From JAGVPT01 sp049578505 (lineage in GTDB: Bacteria > Bacteroidota > Ignavibacteria > UBA10030 > UBA8401), in NCBI GenBank assembly GCA_049578505.1, contig JBAUMC010000020.1, positions 1 through 64,000 of the forward strand: a stretch of 64,000 bases of DNA, given 5' to 3'. A program made the translations under genes and the position numbers. Under the pieces are notes generated by a model that was not told the DNA's origin, made no database searches, and saw nothing but the letters and a program-made list of their open reading frames with translations. Positions 41,132-49,097 of this stretch are shown here, in pieces (positions within the stretch are counted from its first letter, which is position 1; each line of letters starts with the position of its first letter).

Positions 41132-41663
41132 GGCCGTGACCAGCAGGGAGACATTTTGAGAAATAATGCAAATGGATTGGCATTGTTACTTTCTTTCCGA
41201 GTTCCGTAAGGAATGCCTTCGGCAAAAGAAAGTAACCAAAGAAATCTTTCGTCCGAAGGACCCCTTTGGGGAAATCGTAACGCACGGATTCAATCCCAAT
41301 CGCACATGCCGTCAATTTCGGTGCTCATAGATCAATGAACATGCTGAAATTGTGCTCTAGCACCGAAATTAAAACGCTTCGATTGAATCCTACCCACCCG
41401 CACACCCAACGATTTCGATTTATTGTAAACGCCGGCTGAGGAAAATTCTCGGAATCGGCGGCGTTGTGCGAAGGCAAGCGATGCGTACGTTGAGAAAACG
41501 GCTCATTAAAGGACAAACATAGCTGAGCCGTTTTCTCCGGCTTGTGCGGGGGAAGCATCGCTAGGGTTCCGATTCCGAGAGGCTCTCTTTGCTTCTTTCT
41601 CTGGCAACAGAGAAAGAAGAAGTAGATCGATCAAGAGTCTGCCATCGAAACTGAGTCACGGCC
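41132..41663. mobile_element. Structured 0.53-kb non-coding element with 9-bp terminal inverted repeats
   Basis: Bounded by GGCCGTGAC (41132-41140) and GTCACGGCC (41655-41663). Inside, in order: a 12-bp perfect hairpin GTTACTTTCTTT/AAAGAAAGTAAC (41185-41236); AATTTCGGTGCT/AGCACCGAAATT (41314-41370); three nested perfect stems, CTCGGAATCGG (41448-41458 with 41569-41579), AGCGATGC (41477-41484 with 41555-41562) and GAGAAAACGGCTCA (41492-41505 with 41524-41537, 18-nt loop); and CTTCTTTCTCTG-GCAA-CAGAGAAAGAAG (41592-41619). Short frames at 41049-41315 and 41325-41558 fall in stems and are not likely proteins. It ends 2 bases from the HAD gene stop. Nature unknown: non-autonomous mobile element or structured RNA. 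Confidence 0.6.
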
Positions 41664-41665
41664 AA

Positions 41666-42268
41666 TTACAATATCTTGCGGGACTGCAATTCTGTCTGGA
41701 GCTGGGAAACACCCTTAAAAACAATCCCTTCTATACCGCATTCCTTGGCAGCAGCTATGTTCTCCTCAATATCATCAATGAAAAGAAGAGCGGATGGCTC
41801 GACCGCTAAATCACGAATAACATATTGATACACCGCGGGGTCGGGCTTGGTAGCCCCAATTTGAAACGATAGATAACGTTTAGAGAACTTTTTGATGATG
41901 GCCGTTGTATCGAGCGATCTTTGAAAATGTGTCGGACTTGTGTTGCTAAGAATTGCGGTCTGATATTTCGCTTGTACCGCGTTTACAATGGGAATGATCG
42001 CTGAATTCTCTTCCCGGATGATTGCATTCCATGCATTCACCAATTGCATCCTGGTGTACTTGCCTTTAAATACTCCGTCAACTGAATCGAAAAATTGCTC
42101 CGTGCTAATTCGCCCCGTCTCGTAAGCTTTCGCCATTCGCTCAATCGCCCTCTCATCGGCATAATTTGTACGACCCCGTTCGATTCCGAGCTCTCGTGGA
42201 AACGATTCAAAGTCGATATCGACAAGCACCCGGCCCATGTCGAAGATGACGGTGGTAATTTTATTCAC
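41666..42268 (-). CDS. HAD-family phosphatase (YihX-like)
   Basis: A 200-residue haloacid-dehalogenase-type hydrolase. Motif I is VIFDMGRVLVDID, with nucleophile Asp10 and Gly at the usual second aspartate, as in the YihX subgroup; motif II is ILSNTS, motif III GATKPDPAVYQYV and motif IV FIDDIEENI. The cap domain is the four-helix C1 type at residues ~20-85. YihX of E. coli is an alpha-D-glucose-1-phosphate phosphatase; substrate here is not provable. It is 14 bases downstream of the mfd stop and likely cotranscribed. Confidence 0.9.
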   Translation of the reverse strand: MNKITTVIFDMGRVLVDIDFESFPRELGIERGRTNYADERAIERMAKAYETGRISTEQFFDSVDGVFKGKYTRMQLVNAWNAIIREENSAIIPIVNAVQAKYQTAILSNTSPTHFQRSLDTTAIIKKFSKRYLSFQIGATKPDPAVYQYVIRDLAVEPSALLFIDDIEENIAAAKECGIEGIVFKGVSQLQTELQSRKIL

Positions 42269-42282
42269 ATGTAATCCTGCTT

Positions 42283-45200
42283 CTATAATTGTTCCAATAG
42301 TTTTTGAGTTTCGAGGATGCGATCAGGGCCTGCATCATTCGTGAGAGTGGTGTGGACCAATAATTGCCTTCCCTCTTGATTCAATTGAATTTTATGCGTG
42401 CGTATCTCTCCGGCTTTTGCCATAATGGACTGAAAGCTGCCGTTTTCATAAAACTCTTTTTCCGTGTCCGGGGGGAAATAGAGCCGCAGCGTGTGCTTAT
42501 TCAACTCGATCTTTCGAAAGCCCGCTTTTGCCGCGAGCACACGGAGGCTTGAGAGCCTAAATAGATTCTCTACCTCTTCTACCGAAGAGCCGAATCGATC
42601 AATGAGTTCCAAGCGGATATCGTCCGCTGCTTTAATTGTTTCAGTTTTATACAATCGCCGGTAAATATCTAAGCGCTCGGCATCATCTTCAACATAAAAT
42701 TCGGGGATGTACGCATCGATGTCGGCTTCGATAATGGTATCTGTCCGCGTTATCGGTGTTCCCTTTTGCTCTCCCGAAAATAGCTCTGAAAATTCCTGAT
42801 TTTTTAGTTCACTGACCGCCTCCTCCAGTGTTTTTGTGTACATCTCAAAACCCATTTCCATAATAAACCCGCTTTGTTCCCCCCCAAGCATATTCCCCGC
42901 CCCCCGAATTTCAAGGTCGCGCATTGCCAAGTTGAAACCCGATCCTAGCTCCGTAAATTCCTCGATCGCCTGCAACCGCCGGAGGGTTGCTTTCGGAAGG
43001 ATAGAAATCGGCGGGACGAGCAAATAGGAATACGCCTGGCTGTTTGAGCGGCCCACCCGGCCCCGCAGTTGGTACAGCTCCGCAAGCCCGAACCGGTCAG
43101 CCCTGTTGATGATAATCGTGTTCACATTTGGAATATCCAACCCGGACTCGATAATTTTAGTCGCAACGAGAACGTCGCATTTCCTTTCAAGAAAATCCAA
43201 CATCACCCTTTCCAGTTCATGTCCCTTTAACTGGCCGTGAGCTACACGGAACCGTGCCTCCGGAATATATTCCTGAAGAGTCGCTGCAAATGAATCGATA
43301 TTTTCCACCCGGTCATTGACGATATAAACCTGTCCCCCCCGATGTAATTCTTTCAATACAGCTTCACGAACTATCTTTTTATCGAATTGAGCTATTTCCG
43401 TGTAGATGGGAAGCCTGTTTCGCGGGGGTGTATTGATAATGGAAAGATCGCGGGCGCCCATCAAAGAAAAATGGAGCGTTCGCGGAATCGGCGTCGCCGT
43501 AAGGGTCAGCGTATCGACGTTCGAACGGAGCGTGCGTAGCTTTTCTTTCGCCGCTACGCCAAAACGCTGCTCTTCATCGATGACCAGTAATCCGAGGTCT
43601 TTGAAGTGGACATCTTTCGATAGTAATCGGTGCGTACCGATAACGATGTCGACCGTGCCGTTCCCAAGCCCCTCGATAATCCCCGCCTGCTCTTTCGCGC
43701 TTTTGAATCGCGAGAGCGATGCAATGCGGACCGGGTATCTGTTCAGTCTGTCGGAAAAAGTGGTGAAATGCTGTTGAGCCAAAATCGTCGTGGGAACAAG
43801 AACGGCGGCCTGTCTATTATTGAGGACCGCTTTAAACGCAGCTCGCACGGCGATTTCCGTCTTGCCAAACCCGACATCCCCGCAAATCAACCTATCCATT
43901 GGACTGGCGCTTTCCATATCTTTCTTTACTTCGGCTGTCGCAGCAGCTTGATCTGGAGTGTCTTCAAACATAAACGAAGCTTCCATTTCTTTTTGCCAGT
44001 GCGTGTCGGGCGAAAATTGAACGCCTTCCTCATTTTTCCGCTTTGCATAAAGAACAATGAGGTCGCGTGCAATATCTTTGATTTTTTTCTTCGCCCTGGC
44101 TTTCAGCTTTTCCCACTCGCCCCCGCCAAGCTTGTTGAGCTTGGGCGTATGACCTTCTGCCGAAGAATATTTTTGGATGCGATTGATGTAATTCAGGTTG
44201 ACAAAAAGAATTCCCTTCTCATCGTACTCGAGTCTTGCAACTTCCTGCTCTGTCCCCCGAATCGAAATTTTCTCAAGCCCTAAAAATTTTCCGATGCCAT
44301 GGTCTACATGAACAACAAAATCCCCTCGGCGAAGCGCGTGAAGCTCTTTCGGCGAAATTCCTCTGAAACGACGGCGTTGTGGAGTGCCCCGGCGTTTGAT
44401 CCGTCCGAAGATTTCATGCTCCGTAAAAAGAGCGATGCGAGCGGGAGGATAGAGAAATCCTGAATGGACCGTTTCCGAGATATAATTGACCGGCGGTAAG
44501 ACTGAACCGAGGGTATTCGATTCGCGTTGATCATCGTCAGCGATCACTTGAGGCATCGAATCGTTATGCTGTTCGACCGCTTCTTCGATTAATTCTTTAA
44601 TGCGCTCCGATTCTTCCGCCGTATCGGAGGCGACATTGATCTCGAATTTTTTCTCCGCCAGTTTTCCAGCTTGTTGGAGAAGTATTTTAATGCTGCCGTT
44701 CGTGGGCGGCTGAGGTGTCGCTTGAAAATCGATGAACGGCCCGGTCGAGGATTTGCTGATGACCGAGTGAATGAACGATGGGAGTGTTCGAAATTTTTCC
44801 TCTATCTCCTTGAACGAATAATCGAGAGCGGCCCCTTCCGCTTCGAGCTCTTGAATTTCTCTCTCAATAAGCCCAAGATCTTCGCTAACAAGAATCGCTT
44901 GCGGCATAAAGAAGTCTACAAAAGAGACTTTCTCAGCGCGGGCTACGGAGGGGGCTGCGCCATCCGGAGGATCTTTTCTTGAGACCATTTCCGAAATATT
45001 CGGAACAATGCTTACACTTTGCAGTTCGCGGATCGAGCGTTGGGATAGCACATCGAATTCGCGGATCGATTCAATCGTGTCACCCCAGAACTCAAGCCGC
45101 ACCGGGTTATCGCCGATAAACGGGAATATATCGACGATGCCGCCGCGGACGGCAATATCCCCATACGTTTCGACAAGAGGCTTCCGCTCAAAGCCGCGCT

Positions 45201-45672
45201 CGGTAAGCTTTGCAATCAGCATTTCGAAGCCCGTTTCGGTGTTGGCGGAAAGCTCAATAGTTGCCCGTATGAATTGATCCCGCGGGGGTACGGCAAATGC
45301 CATGGAAGCTGCGTGTGCGACATAAATGCCGGGGAGCTGCGCGGATAACGCCTTCAGCGATTCAACCTGGCTGATTGTCGCCGTCATATCGAGCGGTTGG
45401 GCCCCGTGAATCGATTCAACCGCGAACAAGTGAACGTTTGCTTCCGAAACCAACTGAGAACAATCGTCGCTCAGTTTTTCGGCCAAATCTTTTTCCGGGA
45501 CAACAAGAAGGATTTGTCCTTGAAACTCCTCAAACAGGTATGCCGCGATAAATGCCCAGAGCGACCCGGAAACTCCGCGAAGATATACCGGTCCCGGCGG
45601 AGTCGGTTCCGCAACGCTTAAGCTCTGAAATTCAGCTGAAGAAAATATTTTCTTTTTTACATCGGTAAGCAT
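42283..45672 (-). CDS. mfd: Transcription-repair coupling factor Mfd
   Basis: ATP-driven translocase that removes stalled RNA polymerase and recruits UvrA. About 1129 residues from the ATG at 45672; an in-frame ATG at 45708 would add an unusual 12-residue tail. Domain order: UvrB-like N-terminal part (to ~340), RNA-polymerase-interaction domain with LRRGDFVVHVDHGIGKFLGLEKI, helicase domain with Walker A CGDVGFGKTEIA, DEEQRFG, TLTATPIPRTL and the later GRVGRSNSQAYSYLL, and a TRCF C-terminal domain. The gene ends 14 bases before the HAD gene. Confidence 0.97.
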   Translation of the reverse strand: MLTDVKKKIFSSAEFQSLSVAEPTPPGPVYLRGVSGSLWAFIAAYLFEEFQGQILLVVPEKDLAEKLSDDCSQLVSEANVHLFAVESIHGAQPLDMTATISQVESLKALSAQLPGIYVAHAASMAFAVPPRDQFIRATIELSANTETGFEMLIAKLTERGFERKPLVETYGDIAVRGGIVDIFPFIGDNPVRLEFWGDTIESIREFDVLSQRSIRELQSVSIVPNISEMVSRKDPPDGAAPSVARAEKVSFVDFFMPQAILVSEDLGLIEREIQELEAEGAALDYSFKEIEEKFRTLPSFIHSVISKSSTGPFIDFQATPQPPTNGSIKILLQQAGKLAEKKFEINVASDTAEESERIKELIEEAVEQHNDSMPQVIADDDQRESNTLGSVLPPVNYISETVHSGFLYPPARIALFTEHEIFGRIKRRGTPQRRRFRGISPKELHALRRGDFVVHVDHGIGKFLGLEKISIRGTEQEVARLEYDEKGILFVNLNYINRIQKYSSAEGHTPKLNKLGGGEWEKLKARAKKKIKDIARDLIVLYAKRKNEEGVQFSPDTHWQKEMEASFMFEDTPDQAAATAEVKKDMESASPMDRLICGDVGFGKTEIAVRAAFKAVLNNRQAAVLVPTTILAQQHFTTFSDRLNRYPVRIASLSRFKSAKEQAGIIEGLGNGTVDIVIGTHRLLSKDVHFKDLGLLVIDEEQRFGVAAKEKLRTLRSNVDTLTLTATPIPRTLHFSLMGARDLSIINTPPRNRLPIYTEIAQFDKKIVREAVLKELHRGGQVYIVNDRVENIDSFAATLQEYIPEARFRVAHGQLKGHELERVMLDFLERKCDVLVATKIIESGLDIPNVNTIIINRADRFGLAELYQLRGRVGRSNSQAYSYLLVPPISILPKATLRRLQAIEEFTELGSGFNLAMRDLEIRGAGNMLGGEQSGFIMEMGFEMYTKTLEEAVSELKNQEFSELFSGEQKGTPITRTDTIIEADIDAYIPEFYVEDDAERLDIYRRLYKTETIKAADDIRLELIDRFGSSVEEVENLFRLSSLRVLAAKAGFRKIELNKHTLRLYFPPDTEKEFYENGSFQSIMAKAGEIRTHKIQLNQEGRQLLVHTTLTNDAGPDRILETQKLLEQL

Positions 45673-45789
45673 AGACTGTCCATTATAAACGCAAAAACCC
45701 CTGCCCATGAATCTGAACGCAATTCATCAGCACGGTAAAAGAAGGTACAAAAAATCCTGGAGAGTTCAAAAACCGGTGGAATTCATGTA

Positions 45790-45900
45790 CTGGCTCAATT
45801 TGTCATTCCCGCGAAAGCGGGAATCCAGTATCGTGTTTTTTTTTGTATAATGGATGCCCACTTTCGTGGGCATGACATATTTTTTCTCAAATTGAGCCAG
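45790..45900. repeat. Small inverted-repeat element, type B, shortest copy
   Basis: A 111-base element with perfect 13-bp ends CTGGCTCAATTTG (45790-45802) and CAAATTGAGCCAG (45888-45900). Inside are two palindromes: CATTCCCGC-GAAA-GCGGGAATCC and GGATGCCCAC-TTTC-GTGGGCATG. It has no coding capacity and lies between mfd and a secreted-protein gene. Longer, modified copies are at 15042-15193 and 61181-61461. Confidence 0.85.
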
Positions 45901-45926
45901 CGCCAGAATTCAAGCAGATGTCGAAC

Positions 45927-47195
45927 TTACGTTTTCTGCTGCTTCTTTCTCGCGGCGGGGAACAGGACGTTGTTAAGAATAAGCCTGTAACCGGGAGAAT
46001 TCTTGTGAAGACTCAAATCTGTAGGAGGTGCGCCGACAGCGTGCTGGTAATCTTCCGGATCGTGCCCGCCGTAAAATGTGAATGTCCCTCGTCCGTAGTT
46101 GCCGTGAATATATTTCACCTCTTCGGTTCCTTCACGCTCGGCGAGGATTGTCACGCTTGGTTTTATCAAACTTTTTTTGAACGCGGTCGTCTGCCCCATG
46201 AAGCCCTTAATTACGTTCACATGGTTTTGCGTAAGCATCGTCGGAACGGGGTCGTACTTCGCCGAGAATTCAAAGAGCGTGAAATAGTCCGTGTTGGGGT
46301 CGCGCAGCGGAACTGGATCGCTCGGGGGAATGTCGATATCGGAATATTCGTACCTCAGGGGATTCATCTCCAACGTAAAGTTCTGAAATGCGAAGGTTTT
46401 CGAAAAATCTAGTTTCTTCTGCGCATCGCGGTCCGGAGGATCGCCGTCAAACATCACATCACAGATATCGGTGTTCTCGGCAGCCAATGCAATGTCATAG
46501 GTATCGGTCGCCGCACACATGGCAAACATGAAGCCACCGCCTGCAACAAAGTTTTTGATCGCTCGTGCCACTGCTTTTTTCTCTTCCGAAACCTTTTTGA
46601 AACCCAGTTCCCTTGCTTCCCGCTCGTAAAGAACTTGCTGTTCAATGTACCATGGCGCGTTACGGTGGGTAGCGTAGAATTTTCCGTACTGGCCGGTGAA
46701 ATCTTCATGATGTAAATGAAGCCAGTCATATTGGGAGAGCTTTCCTTGAAGCACGTCGGCGTCCCACACTTTTTCGTAAGGAATTTCTGCATATTCGAGA
46801 GCGAGAGTCACGGCATCGTCCCATGGCTTGAAATCCGGCGGGACATACACCGCGATTTTCGGGACTTTCTCTAGCCTCACTGCATCCATATTGGTATTTT
46901 CGTCAGCTATCTCTGCATAAATTCTCGCAGCATCGGAACCGGTGAGCGTTTCAAACGCAACGCCGCGAATACGGCATTCCGTTTCCTCGGTCGGGAGATA
47001 ATCGAACATGAACGAGCCTCCCCGATAATTTAAGAGCCAATCAACTTGAATTCCGTGCTGCAGCGCCCAGAAGGCGATTCCATACGCCTTCAAGTGGTCG
47101 GTTTGTTTCAGGTCCATCGGGATCAAAAGCTTCTGTTGGGCATCGAGATGATAGCCTGCAAGCAACAATAAAAATATGACGCGGACGATTCTCAT
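45927..47195 (-). CDS. Secreted protein of unknown function (often labelled 'asparagine synthetase B')
   Basis: A 422-residue protein with a clear signal peptide (RIVRVIFLLLLAGYHLDAQ) and a mature part that starts KLLIPMDLKQTDHLKAYGIAFWALQHGIQVDWLLNYRGG in shortened reading. Later segments such as NFVAGGGFMFAMCAATDTYDIA and HGNYGRGTFTFYGGHDPEDYQH suggest a flavodoxin-like glutamine-amidotransferase-type fold similar to DUF4159. The name 'asparagine synthetase B' is used for such proteins in Bacteroidota-type genomes but no N-terminal amidotransferase cysteine or ATP-pyrophosphatase motif is present, so that name is probably wrong. I chose the ATG at 47195 over a TTG at 47204. Confidence 0.8.
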   Translation of the reverse strand: MRIVRVIFLLLLAGYHLDAQQKLLIPMDLKQTDHLKAYGIAFWALQHGIQVDWLLNYRGGSFMFDYLPTEETECRIRGVAFETLTGSDAARIYAEIADENTNMDAVRLEKVPKIAVYVPPDFKPWDDAVTLALEYAEIPYEKVWDADVLQGKLSQYDWLHLHHEDFTGQYGKFYATHRNAPWYIEQQVLYEREARELGFKKVSEEKKAVARAIKNFVAGGGFMFAMCAATDTYDIALAAENTDICDVMFDGDPPDRDAQKKLDFSKTFAFQNFTLEMNPLRYEYSDIDIPPSDPVPLRDPNTDYFTLFEFSAKYDPVPTMLTQNHVNVIKGFMGQTTAFKKSLIKPSVTILAEREGTEEVKYIHGNYGRGTFTFYGGHDPEDYQHAVGAPPTDLSLHKNSPGYRLILNNVLFPAARKKQQKT

Positions 47196-47229
47196 TGTGA
47201 TCAAAAAACTCCGGAAAGAAACTCTTTAT

Positions 47230-48993
47230 TCAAACCCGTTCAGCACCAAAATCTCTATAGAGCGTTTCAATGAGTGGGTGTTCTTTTGAAGAAGGTTCTT
47301 TTGTTTGTGAAGTGGCCGGGGGCGAACTGTTGTTTTCATGAGAGGAAGGCTTGACGGGCGATGGTGTTGACGGTCGAAGCACCGGTTCGATTCGAAGCTT
47401 CGTTCCCAGCATGGTGTTAAGGGTATCGGTGAGAAACATTTGATTTCTCTTTAAAGAAGAGAAATGAAAATCGTCGCTGCAGGCAATCTGAAGTGTTTCA
47501 TGCACGAGGGTGACCGGCAGGCTTTCGCCTAGTATCATCCCCACTGAAATTTTTTTCTTCCGTACGTCATCTACAATATTGTTCCATTCATGCTTGATTT
47601 GCTCCAGCAAATCTTGACCTTCCGGAAGCGCTTCTGCTCCGATCGCCGGCACTGCCTGTATTGGTACGGGGGGTCCTTTCTGTAGGTTCTCGGGAGAAGG
47701 CTTGGCTGAATCCGAAGCCCTCTTAAAGGAAGTTAACAGATCCTCGGCCTTCATTTCCTCGGCAACATGTACCGAAACCGACGGGGGTTGGACCGGAGAT
47801 GCATTGCTTACGTTGACGCTGAACGGTTTTTGAGGAGGATGGTTTCCGGAATTAAGTTTTTTTTTCAACTCGTCAAGTTGCTGAAGAAGGTCGTCAATTT
47901 TCACCGACTGTTCCATTTTCGTCATCTGGATGATGCCAACCTCAAGTTTGAACCGCGGCTGCGAACTGTACCGGATTGACGATTCGAGATCCGTGGTCAA
48001 TTTTATCAACCGAAGGATGTCAAGATCGTTAAACAACAGCGCGTCGTTTGCGTAACGCGTTCGGTAGACCTCGGGGGCTTCGATCAAGCGCGCCGATTGT
48101 GTGGCACGGGCGATGAGGAGGTTGCGAAAATGCTCCGTCAGGCCTGCAAGGAACTCCTTGATGTCGAACCCGTTGCGCACGATCTCATCCACAAGGGCAA
48201 GCCCCGTCTGCGTATCATGCGCTTTGATGCAATCGCTCACTCGGAAGAAAAATTCCTGGTCGACCACGTTCAACAAGCTGATAATCTGCTGGGCCGTGAT
48301 TGTCGTTCCGCAATACGAGACAACCTGGTCGAAGATACTTTGCGAATCGCGCATCGACCCGTCCCCCTTTTTCGCGATGATGATCAGCGAATCGTCGTCG
48401 ATTGAGATTTTTTCTTCTCCTGCAATGAACCGCAGCCGGGACATGATATCTTCGACCGTGATGCGGCGGAAATCATACCGTTGACACCGGGAGAGAATTG
48501 TCGCCGGGACTTTGTGCACTTCGGTGGTTGCGAAAATAAAGAGGACGTGCGGAGGCGGCTCTTCGAGTGTTTTCAGAAGCGCGTTAAACGCTTCCTTTGT
48601 CAGCATATGAACTTCATCGATAATGTAGACTTTGTACTTGCCGCGCGCCGGCGCATAGCGAACCGATTCGCGCAAGTTACGAATTTCGTCGACCCCGCGG
48701 TTAGATGCGCCGTCGATTTCTACGACGTCAAGGCTCCGTCCGTTCGTGATCTCGCTGCAGACTTCGCAGTCGTTGCACGGGTTTGATTCTTTCGGATGAA
48801 GGCAATTAATGGCTTTCGCAAGAATCCGTGCCGTGGTCGTCTTGCCGCAGCCGCGTCCGCCGCAGAAAATGAATGCGTGAGCAAGCCGGTTCGTCGCCAA
48901 CGCATTCTTCAGCGTGCTGGTAACATGAGACTGCCCTATGACGTCTTCGAACACCATCGGCCGCCATTTGCGGGCTGTAACCTGGTAAGGCAT
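47230..48993 (-). CDS. dnaX: DNA polymerase III subunits tau/gamma DnaX
   Basis: AAA+ clamp-loader subunit that drives loading of the beta clamp. About 587 residues from the ATG at 48993. Walker A CGGRGCGKTT, zinc-binding CLHPKESNPCNDCEVC, Walker B VYIIDEVHML, sensor 1 FATTEVHKVPATILSRCQRYDFR and the domain III fold follow in order. The C-terminal third is proline-rich and then folds into a tau-like domain. The start lies 7 bases from a heptamer array with no visible Shine-Dalgarno. It is upstream of the secreted protein and may be cotranscribed. Confidence 0.96.
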   Translation of the reverse strand: MPYQVTARKWRPMVFEDVIGQSHVTSTLKNALATNRLAHAFIFCGGRGCGKTTTARILAKAINCLHPKESNPCNDCEVCSEITNGRSLDVVEIDGASNRGVDEIRNLRESVRYAPARGKYKVYIIDEVHMLTKEAFNALLKTLEEPPPHVLFIFATTEVHKVPATILSRCQRYDFRRITVEDIMSRLRFIAGEEKISIDDDSLIIIAKKGDGSMRDSQSIFDQVVSYCGTTITAQQIISLLNVVDQEFFFRVSDCIKAHDTQTGLALVDEIVRNGFDIKEFLAGLTEHFRNLLIARATQSARLIEAPEVYRTRYANDALLFNDLDILRLIKLTTDLESSIRYSSQPRFKLEVGIIQMTKMEQSVKIDDLLQQLDELKKKLNSGNHPPQKPFSVNVSNASPVQPPSVSVHVAEEMKAEDLLTSFKRASDSAKPSPENLQKGPPVPIQAVPAIGAEALPEGQDLLEQIKHEWNNIVDDVRKKKISVGMILGESLPVTLVHETLQIACSDDFHFSSLKRNQMFLTDTLNTMLGTKLRIEPVLRPSTPSPVKPSSHENNSSPPATSQTKEPSSKEHPLIETLYRDFGAERV

Positions 48994-49000
48994 GGAGAGC

Positions 49001-49097
49001 AATTAAGAATTATGAATTAAAAATTAAGAATGGTCGAGTTGTTAAGATGTTTTATGTTGTACGTTATGCGTAGAACTTACAACGTATTACTCAAAAC
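49001..49097. repeat. Heptamer arrays linking lon and dnaX
   Basis: AATTAAG, AATTATG, AATTAAA, AATTAAG run from 49001, then TTTTATG, TTGTACG, TTATGCG, then complementary units GTAGAAC, TTACAAC, GTATTAC, TCAAAAC to 49097. The whole gap keeps a 7-nt phase. The lon stop (49091-49093) falls in the last unit; the dnaX start is 7 bases beyond the first. Confidence 0.85.

Noticed and set aside
41049..41558. Two minus-strand frames (88 and 77 residues) in the structured element
   Set aside because: They run through perfect stems and loops, lack ribosome sites and have uneven composition; the frames are by-products of the palindromes.
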